The notes beneath the pieces were generated by a model. The model had not been told where the DNA came from, did no database searches, and saw only the letters and a list, made by a program, of their open reading frames with translations. A DNA stretch of 64,000 bases, from positions 19,902,001-19,966,000 of the forward strand of contig OY540810.1 of assembly GCA_961205875.1 (NCBI GenBank), given 5' to 3'. Shown here piece after piece: positions 55,801 through 64,000 of this stretch (the first letter of the stretch is position 1; each line of letters opens with the position of its first letter). Position numbers and translations under genes: made by a program. This DNA is from Sialis fuliginosa. Taxonomy: Eukaryota; Arthropoda; Insecta; Megaloptera; Sialidae.

Positions 55801-55890
55801 AGCCAAAACGTTTTGTTTTATATAATTAGATATACGTATACTGTACACTCACAGTATTACGTATAAGAAAGTCTTGTGGTACACATGGCA
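55801..55890 (+). mobile_element. End fragment of the 41736-type MITE
   Basis: ACTCACAGTATTACGTATAA, GAAAGTCTTGTGGTACACAT, GGCA: a diverged right terminus. Confidence 0.45.
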
Positions 55891-57150
55891 AATTTGTTTT
55901 ATTAATAGATATAACGGTTGAAATTAATACTCTAGCTTTATTTTTAATTAAATTTCATGAATTAATTTTTATATTTAACTGACTACAATAAAAATAGATT
56001 AAAAACCATAGAACCGTGAACGCTTGCCACTGATCCACATACCATATCGCATGTTCTCCATATTATTTTCACAAGTTGTTTTCTTTATACATAATTGCCA
56101 TCATGCTTTGTATACGTGACAATATAATTACACTCAGCGCTGATTCTGATCAAATAATGTGTGGTAAATACATTTCTGTTGCATGGACAACTACCTTTTA
56201 ACTATAAATTGCAAGAAATGACTACATTTACATAGGTATATGTATGTATATGCTATGTACGATGATATACATATATACTGCTTAATTAGAACGTCCCAAT
56301 GAAATGTATACTGTACACTTTATTAACTTCAGAAACAAAATAGAATGGCTACTCATTAAATAGTACATATTAGGTACTACATGTATACGGTTTTACAAAT
56401 GATAGCTAACTATAGTTTATCTCTGTTGATTGAACTAATCAGAACTTTTAACTGAAATAAAATAATAATAATTAAAATTAAAAACACAATCGCATTCATG
56501 ATTATTGTAATTTTTTTTTTTATAAAAAAGATTTTTTTGTTTTTATGTATCATAAATAGATATATGGGCAATTAAAAAAAAACTTTATGACGTAAAGTTA
56601 GATAAATAATTTTTTAAGTACATTCCGTAACCCGACTTTTCTTGCGTATAAGTTATGTATATAAACGTAGAAAATCATGAAGATAAAAAGTACTTAGAAT
56701 AAGCAATATAATCAAAGAATTTTTCGTTAAATTTTTAGTTTTTGGTTCTGCAGCTTTTTATAAAATTATGAAATGTTATAAATTTTTTTATTTATTATTT
56801 TTTTGTATTATTTGAGTCGTTCTGAGCACATTTAATTTTTTGAAATTTTTTCTAAAAGTTAATCCTTTAGGAAATAAAAATAATTAATTTAAGTAATTTT
56901 AGAATATTTAAAACATAAAAAATAATTTTTAAAGTGGGTAAAGAGATTTTATTTGATAGGCCATACGTTGCGATTATATGTTAGGGAACTGAGCAATAAG
57001 CATTTGAAAATAAGCCGATTTTCATGCAAAAATTAACCATGTTCGTTATTTTTTTAGTTTATTTTTTACACAAAAAATGGTTTAATTGTTACGAGACTTT
57101 TTTGTATACATATTACATAGATTGTACGATGTACGTGTTTATAATAAATA
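55891..57150. other. AT-rich gene-free DNA
   Basis: Nothing recognised apart from short TATG/TATA strings. Confidence 0.5.
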
Positions 57151-57479
57151 CCATGGGATTTTCTTATCTGTAATACTAAGAGTGAATTATAATCAATTAT
57201 TAAAAAAAATCTTTCTTATCTAAAACATTTTTTCTTATTTCAAAAATAATTCGAAAATTCAAAAATTGTTGAGAGTAAATATCCGTTTCCGGCTTAGTAA
57301 TTATGTTAAAAAAATTCATTTGATGTTGTAAAGAATATTATTATCTATAATTTATACCCCACTCATTTTATTGTATCTTTTATTAGTTCGTCAGAAATAT
57401 GTTTTAATAAAATAAGAATCGCGTGCATTGTTCATTGTCGGTATTACATATAAGAAAGTCCCGTGGCTTCCATGGCAGA
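57151..57479. mobile_element. MITE of the 41736 family, nearly full length
   Basis: The left end, CCATGGGATTTTCTTATCTG, then TAATAC, is mirrored by GTATTACATATAAGAAAGTC, CCGTGGCTTCCATGGCAGA on the right. The AT-rich non-coding interior includes GTTTCCGGCTTAGTAATTAT, shared with 54110. About 330 bp; the left outer few bases are lost compared with 41736. Confidence 0.55.
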
Positions 57480-59579
57480 TATTTATTCTTATTAAAAAGA
57501 TGCACGCTATCGAAAAGGTTGAGAAGAACTGTATTAGAGTGATAAACAGTAAACATCTTAAGAGTTCTTCTGTAGAGTAACTTATGTCTAGAAGCTTTGA
57601 ATCATTTATACTACAAAGTTAATATTAGAGGTCTGTATATTTAGAATCATTTATCTTTCCCGTACATACCGACTACACTAGCGCATACACCATTAATACA
57701 TAAAATGTGGATAGCTCTTTAAGATGTTTAAAGGATAGTCCGGTTTTCTTTTATAAATCAGCCAGAAAGTATCCTCGAGGATTAAGTTAAGTAAAAACTA
57801 GCTCATTAATTGTTTCATATAAAAAATAATTACTGAATCACGAATTTTAGGCTTTACGGTTATCTTTGAAATAATATTGGACTGTTTCAATTAAGTAAAG
57901 TCCTTTTCTATTCAATTTGACTTGATGTCTTTGAAACACATTTCAATTTTTTCAATTTTTTCAACATTTTTTTTTACTTTATAAAAAATATTAATTTATT
58001 GGTAAATTCATTAAAGAAAACTAATTATAATTATCAAACAATTTTGACAATTTCAATCTAATCTAAATTTTTGTATTATGTAAACATCAAAATGACTTTT
58101 AAAACGTATAAAATTATCACGTAACATGTTTCTTCATGAGATATCTTCAAAAAATAAATATGTTGGGGTGTCAAGCTAAAATTTTGAAATCGGAGAACAA
58201 TTTTTTTTCTCATTCTAAAACGATCACAAAGCTTATCTTCGATATGGCGAGGAAGCAAAAGGGACAATGGAGTACAGTAGTAACTGTGTTAGAACTACTT
58301 AAGTATATTGTCACATTTTATATTACTGTATTTTAAGGGTTAGGGGATATGGGGTTAAAACTAGTTTTAATATTTATTAAACTATTATATTATTATTGAT
58401 TGTTGTTTTATTTATTACAATACTTTACCGTTATTAGTTCATAAGATATAAAGTTTCAAATATTAAATATATTTCACATATTTTCATTGATTGCATTCGT
58501 GTTTTTAAAAATACCTCCTGATTCAGCAGGGAAAAATGTAGTTCTTCATTACGGAATTATTAGTTTTTTTAATATAAATTATTTGTATTGATAAATAACA
58601 TATTTATTAAAATAAATCTTTAAAACTTTAATATAATTCAATTAAAGAAAAAAATATATCAAACCACAGTATAATATAATTAAACTGATTGTGAGAATAG
58701 AACCAACAATTTTCAACCACAACTATCATCGCTGTATTATCAAGAAAGGTCATGCAATAATTCAAGATATACATGCACTAAATATGTAATACATAGACTA
58801 TAATAATATATGTACCTCTATGTATACTAGTGCTATGGTAGTGGAAATACTCGTATATCATCATAGTTGCTTTAACACATTCACAGTGTCTAAGATAAAG
58901 CTAGCAGTAGCACAAATGGAACCATTTAGTTTATGATCGGGAATTAGTAAGTCTGGTAAATCACAGTGGTGTATCATCAGCTCTGTGGTCGTTAAGGTCA
59001 CGCCAGGACCGGACTCATAGAGGAATCTACGAATGGGTCCATATGAAATAGATTTTTGTAGTATAGTCCACGTTATCGAATTTTGAAATGCTAACTAGAA
59101 TAACAGTTTAGAATTTACAATTAGTTCATATTGAGAACAACCACAAAAGCCAATAGAAGAAAACTAAACAAGGAATGCATTTTAAGTTAATTAATATACC
59201 TGGTGATATATTTTAATCTCCCCAGACTAATATATATATAAAAAAAAACGAAGAAAAATGTTTCGGATAAAAGTTGACGAGTTTAAATAAGGACATTAGA
59301 TGGTGCTATCAAAAATATTTTTGTTGGCCTTGTGGATGTCATTTTCAACTCTCTCTAATAAGACATTTAAGAAAATAATCAGATGTGCCTGTATCAGTTT
59401 TTGTAAAAATATGGGGTTTGCATTTAAACTTAAAGCATAGTTTACCTTATAGAAGAAGACGCAAAATCATCAAAAAAATACAAACTGGCTATAAATAAAA
59501 ATAAAATAAAATTTAAAATAAAATAAAATTTCTTGCATTTTAAAGTCAAGAGCAGACAAACCGCTTATGAAAAGGGTTA
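57480..59579. other. AT-rich gene-free DNA
   Basis: A less AT-rich patch at about 58900-59050 has GTGGTCGTTAAGGTCACGCC and AGGACCGGACTCATAGAGG without a frame. The frames at 58076 and 58136 are on opposite strands of the same DNA and show no domain. Confidence 0.4.
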
Positions 59580-59835
59580 GAAATGATGTTTTTTAATCTT
59601 ACTCCGGTACCACAAAGGTCTCGACTTTGGCGTGGGAAGAGGCCAGGGGTTGTAGAAATTTACGCGTTATTATAATCCGACCACAGTGCAGTTGGAGTGT
59701 CTCGGGGGAAGACAGAGCCATTAGCGTTGTGTGTGTGTAAATAATCACTTTTGAAATTAGCGCCCGTCGCCTTTGTTCGGTTCCGCGCCATTACCCGCGA
59801 CATCTATGCCGTACGACAGGGATGGTTAAAGGTAG
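59580..59835. promoter_or_regulatory. GC-richer island, candidate regulatory DNA
   Basis: Contains GGTCTCGACTTTGGCGTGGG, AGAGGCCAGGGGTTGTAG, TTTACGCGTTATTATAATCC, CCTTTGTTCGG (a SOX-type core) and GCGCCATTACCCGCGACATC. Unique in the window and apparently non-coding. The mix of GC-rich words with HD-type and SOX-type words suggests an enhancer; this is inference. Confidence 0.28.
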
Positions 59836-59956
59836 ATTTTCTTTTTTTTTTAATTTTACGTATTTTGATAATATATATTTGTATGGCCACTGCATTAAAG
59901 AAGAATTTTGTTTTAGGAGTAGAAAATTGCAGATTGAATCATTTTTAATAACATCC

Positions 59957-60465
59957 ATACTAATATTATAAAAGCGAAAGTGTGTCTGTCTGTCTGTTAC
60001 CTTTTCACGGCTAAACCGTTGAACATCTTCACTTAAACTAAAAGTATACACCTCAACAACAATAAAACAATGTCACTCGACACGTGTTTTATTGTTGTTA
60101 AGGTGTATATTTTTAGTTTAAGTGACTAAGAAACCACAGTTTCTCTTTTTTTCCAGTAGTACGTCGAACATCTTGATGAAATTTGGCAGAGAGATAGCTT
60201 GCATCCTGAGGAAAGACATAGGCTACTTTGTATTTCGAAACTTGTACCACGAAAAATATATTAGATAAAAAAATGTATATGTGCCATTTATTTGTACGAG
60301 CGATCGTTTTATCGAATATAACAGAAATCTGTATTACCTTACTATCTTCTACTTTTTTTTCACTGGTGACAGCTTAAACCTAACTTAAGTTCTACGTAAC
60401 CATATACACCTTATATTATACATATATCACATGAACGAAGTTGCTGATAACAGCTAGTTTATTAT
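59957..60465 (+). mobile_element. Insect LINE/SINE-type tail interrupted by a nested insertion
   Basis: CATACTAATATTATAAAAGC, GTGTGTCTGTCTGTCTGTTA, CCTTTTCACGGCTAAACCG, then (after the insert) GATGAAATTTGGCAGAGAGA, GGAAAGACATAGGCTAC. This phrase order is standard for a non-LTR tail common in insects, especially Lepidoptera in my recollection. Removing 60030-60165 plus one copy of the duplication restores continuity. No open frame. Confidence 0.65.
60030..60165. mobile_element. Nested hammerhead-type retroelement fragment with target-site duplication
   Basis: A 136-bp insert flanked by GAACATCTT at 60021-60029 and 60166-60174; allowing one mismatch the duplication extends to 13 bp. It consists of two opposed pieces. 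CACTTAAACTAAAAGTATAC ... ACAATGTCACTCGACACGTG meets, inverted, TTTTATTGTTGTTAAGGTGT ... CCAGTAGTACGTC. The first piece stops inside the hammerhead's stem III, so CTGATGAG and GAAA are absent and no ribozyme remains. Such short, head-to-head copies are typical of target-primed retroelements. Confidence 0.7.
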
Positions 60466-62299
60466 ATAGGTGTCCCGTAAATCGGGATCCATGGAGAAAC
60501 ATAAGTCACTTTATTACATAATCTGTTCAAAGTACATATTAAAAAAATTGCAATCTATATAAGTCGTAACTTACGAGACAGTCTGTACAGTACATTTTCA
60601 AAATTTTATTAGTGCCTCATATGGATTTTGGCTTCTGGGTATAGGCCGCGTCGATTTGATTGTTCAATCTGTTAATGTTTCAAGCACATTGCAGTGAACA
60701 ATATATTCAATGGATCTAATTTTCAATACCTGCTACAACAAGTAAGAAATGTTTTTATAAGTTAATGGATCAAATAAATTGATCGAAACTAACATTAAAA
60801 TGTCATTCTGTATAATACGTTATCTATAAAGAAACATAATAAAAGCTGATTTGAAAAACGATACTTACCGGCCATTTAACATGATCTGTCTGGTATGCTT
60901 TTGATGTGTGACATTACCCAAGTGACCATCTAGTTAAAGTTACATGTCGTTCATTTTAACTGGCTGTTAGTTCACTGAAAGTAAGTGAGATAGAAATTAA
61001 TGTATATTAAAAATAAATGTTTCTCATACACTTAAGTTTTATCTAATGGATACTGCTACTGACATTGCATCGTTCATGCAAGTATTACATAACAAATAAA
61101 ACTACATATTTGTTTTGAGGAAATGAGCCCTTGATAGAAATTATGGTTTTTCAAATTAAACATTCTCTACAATTTTTGATATATTATTTTTCTGTTATGA
61201 ATCATTTCGAATATAATTTTTTTTAAAGTCGATTATTTTATAAATTTTAAAGTATAATGAATATTCTTTATAACTTCTGCCAAATTTTATTTCTAATTTG
61301 TACAATTTCAAAAATTATTCGAAAAATTCAAAATAAAAAAGGGGGTTTCTCCTCAGTCCAATATTGATTCTAAAAAATAAATTATATGTAAAAATTTTTT
61401 TTTAAAAACAAGCTTTAGGCGTACTGAAACGAAAAAAATAATTATAGTTTAAAGTAGTATCGAAGTTATCACTGAAACAAATATATTATTATTTTATATT
61501 GAATTTATTGTCTTAAAAGCTTGCCGCGTGCGAAAATTTCATACAACAGACATTAATTTTGTTTGACAGAGATTGTAACTACCTAGTATCATACTTAAGA
61601 AAATACATTCTTAAAGTAGGATGTATTTTTCTCTTCTATTCGAGCGACAAGTTTTTAAGACAATAAATTCAATATAAATAAATAATCTGTTTCCTTTTGG
61701 TACCTTAAAAGCTTGTTTAAAAAAAATATTTTTTACATATAATTTATTTTCAAATTTTACTGACTGACTAACTAACTAATTAACAAAATAAAGGTAAAGC
61801 TCGTCATATCCTTTCATTTGATACCCAAATCAAAGGGGTTGTGACGAAAAAGGTAATCTGCGATCTTGGGACGTCCGCCATATTGGGTTTAGAACAATAT
61901 TAGATATACTATAATGCATTGCCAATGGAATTATACACGTGTCTAAAATTTCAAAGCGTTAATTTAATTAGAACTAGTCGAAATTTGGATTGCAATATTT
62001 GTTCTTAACATATACAATATACCTACATACTAACAGGTGAAGTTAAATAAAAACTTGTAATATGTGTATAATAATTTTCACCTTTCTATGTTTTGTCGAT
62101 TTTGAGTTACAGGCAGATAGAAAATAGTCAGAATGGATTCAGGGAAGATTAAAATGGGTATTACCATATTTTCTTATTTTTTCATTAAATAGAAAAATAC
62201 AAAAAAAAAACATTACTTAAATGGATTTTTAGTACGGAATTACATTAGGTAAATAAATATACTATTAATTAAACGTTTTATTTGATTGCATTTATCTTC
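60466..62299. other. AT-rich gene-free DNA
   Basis: About 60468-60495 starts GTGTCCCGTAAATCGGGATCC, a short palindromic word. About 62040-62160 holds inverted words of the 11601/41400 repeat (TTTTGAGTTACAGGC). No gene. Confidence 0.4.
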
Positions 62300-62625
62300 C
62301 GTATTCCCGAGCCCATTTCTGGACACAGGTGAGCGCATTTGGATCACATTTCCGGAAGAAATTCCCTCACCTCCTCCTACACACATACACACACACATAT
62401 ACATATACACATCCACCTTCAACAATAACGTGCTTTCAGCTGTTCTTTGTCCCTCTGACACGTCCCAGGGTAAATTGAGTGAAGTGACATTCGTATCCCC
62501 CTTCTCCTTTGCCCATTCACTTTCCGGCTGTCACACACTCGCACGTCACACACACCCACCCCGGTATTTAGTACGAAGATGCTGTATCTCTCTCAGGACC
62601 GTCTTGTAGGGGTGTGGTGTGATTA
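62300..62625. promoter_or_regulatory. C-rich mixed segment with the window's longest frame (107 codons)
   Basis: The frame 62286-62609 runs through CACACACA-type low-complexity DNA and gives a His/Thr/Pro/Ser-rich product with no domain. The DNA also carries ACACAGGTGAGCGC, TTTCCGGAAG and CCCTCTGACACGTCCCAGG. No partner exon is visible. More likely an island or low-complexity segment than a gene. Confidence 0.2.
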
Positions 62626-62659
62626 TTAATTTATTATTATTATTATTAACTAAATTTGT

Positions 62660-63000
62660 AGTTCAATTGGACCTAAGGGACATTCATTTTTTGAACGTGC
62701 CTAAACAGCTATTGAAGGGGTGAAAACCATCTTCAAAAATTGAATTTTTTTACTAATTAATACGTCACTAATTCATGTGGCCTTGGAAACAAATTCAACT
62801 AAATTCAAATCGTCAAATTATACTCTATTTCATTTAAGAATGCAATGGTTGCCGTGGTTTTTGACGGTAAAATGCACTATTCGTACCGTCAAAACCTTGA
62901 CAATAACTGCATTCTTAAATGAAATAGAGTATAGTTATTCTACGAATGTGTATGGTGTTTTTGACATTAGGACATTCGAAAAGTAATATTTATAATATAC
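62660..63000 (+). repeat. Dispersed repeat with internal palindrome
   Basis: The first part (62660-62800) is the inverted relative of 28250-28440. The second part contains a palindrome: ATACTCTATTTCATTTAAGA followed by ATGCA (62820-62844), and its reverse complement at 62907-62931. GACGGTAAAATGCACT and GTACCGTCAAAA lie in the loop. The 69-codon frame here is repeat-derived. Confidence 0.55.
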
Positions 63001-64000
63001 AAAAGTGAGTTTTATTTCTGACAAATACCATTAAAATCTTTCATATATTAAAAATTATTTAAAAAGATATTAAAGAACATGAAAGTCACCGATATTGCAC
63101 ACCCAAAGCAAGCTTTGACGTGTGTATTACTCTCGTCCTATTATTTTTTTCGTATGAAAATTGATAAAATGAACATTATATATTAAATTTCTTCAGTAAC
63201 CCCTTTAAAAATTTATATTTTTTGAATGAGAACATTGCAGTCTCTATATTTACTTAATTTAATATCGATTGGTTTTAATTTTCTGTCATAAAAATAAAAA
63301 CAAGTTCAATTTGTCCATTTAGACCGATTTTTACACCACAGCAACAACCTACAGGTCGCAAAACGTAATAAATTAACAGCAAACCTTTTGAATTCACTTA
63401 ATCTATTTACAGAACAGAACCCTATTAAAACTCAGCCAAATCGGATAACTAGAAGTAAGGTTTGCATTTTATTTAAATATTTTTTCCTATTTTAACGGCA
63501 AATTTTTTATCAAATAACATATTATAGTGGTTCGGAGAAGTTCGAAAAATATCCGCTAATAGCACGACCGTCGTGTGAACTAACATATGTATGTTTTATA
63601 CATTTATATCTGTCATTAGTTAAAAAATGTACATTTAAATTTTGTATTGTCTTAAGTTATGTTATAGTCACGTTTTTCTATGAAAATATACGACGGTAAT
63701 AAACATCTGGATATTGTTATGTTTTTATGAATTTCATACGTTTCATTGTTTTAAGAAAATATACTACTTAATGAAAGTGAGATTATGTCATTTATTTATT
63801 GTTTTCAAATGAACTTATAAAACCACTATTATTACTATTAATATCAATTTTTACAAGAAATGAGAGTAAAGATAAGAAAATTACCATTTTTTAAACCATT
63901 CTTCAAAAAAACGATAGTTTCATTTATGGCCAAGCCATACTATTTAATAATAAGTATAACGAATATAACCCAGCGCCCACATATTTTGTTTATGTTTAAG
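63001..64000. other. AT-rich gene-free DNA to the window end
   Basis: A patch at about 63330-63450 (CAGCAACAACCTACAGGTCG, CAGCCAAATCGGATAACTAG) is the only mixed-composition piece. No exon or repeat end was recognised. Confidence 0.45.

Noticed and set aside
57497-57600. LINE reverse-transcriptase C-terminal remnant (IEKVEKNCIRVINSKH)
   Set aside because: The short stretch loosely recalls the end of some LINE proteins, but it stops within about 25 codons and no upstream RT motif is seen in any frame.
62286-62609. Longest open frame in the window (107 codons) as a protein gene
   Set aside because: It runs through CACA/CATA low-complexity DNA, has no domain, no exon partners and no coding-like composition.
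1-64000. tRNA or rRNA genes
   Set aside because: No GGTTCGA-type B-box with a matching A-box and acceptor stem, and no rRNA-like conserved block, was found on either strand by eye. A covariance search would be more sensitive.

Overview
This window looks like animal nuclear DNA, most likely from an insect. It is strongly AT-rich and has no prokaryotic-style gene packing. Nearly every open frame is short and shows no coding signature. The one clear gene is split by six GT-AG introns. Much of the rest is dispersed repeats of types common in insect genomes: hAT- and piggyBac-like MITEs, Penelope-type sequence carrying a hammerhead ribozyme, and LINE/SINE tails with GACA or GTCT runs. The wording of several repeat tails resembles what I remember from Lepidoptera, but I cannot fix the order from sequence alone.

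Layout: 1-27 kb is gene-free as far as I can see. It holds transposon-derived units: a foldback family at 0.55-2.4 kb and 12.5-13.6 kb, hAT MITEs at 0.65, 8.1 and 19.8 kb, a long inverted-repeat unit at 4.8-5.6 kb, TIR elements at 21.5-22.5 kb and a piggyBac-like MITE at 23.4 kb. Scattered among them are short GC-richer islands that may be regulatory. From 27.19 to 34.84 kb, on the + strand, lies a complete seven-exon gene for a secreted S1A (chymotrypsin-fold) serine protease of 267 residues. Its catalytic triad is intact, but its S1 pocket is neither trypsin-like nor chymotrypsin-like. From 34.9 to 64 kb there are again repeats and GC-richer islands. These include two more copies of the 8.1 kb hAT MITE, a large palindrome at 41 kb, a canonical hammerhead ribozyme core next to a 68-bp hairpin at 45.1-45.3 kb, a LINE/SINE-like unit with a GACA microsatellite at 45.8-46.7 kb, and a LINE tail at 60 kb with a hammerhead-type retroelement fragment nested inside it.

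Only one protein-coding gene can be supported, so no pathway can be read from gene neighbourhood. The islands lie far from any coding exon seen here. If they are enhancers, their target gene is probably outside the window, or the window lies partly in a large intron. All repeat families were assigned by eye from terminal repeats, target-site duplications and copy-to-copy comparison.
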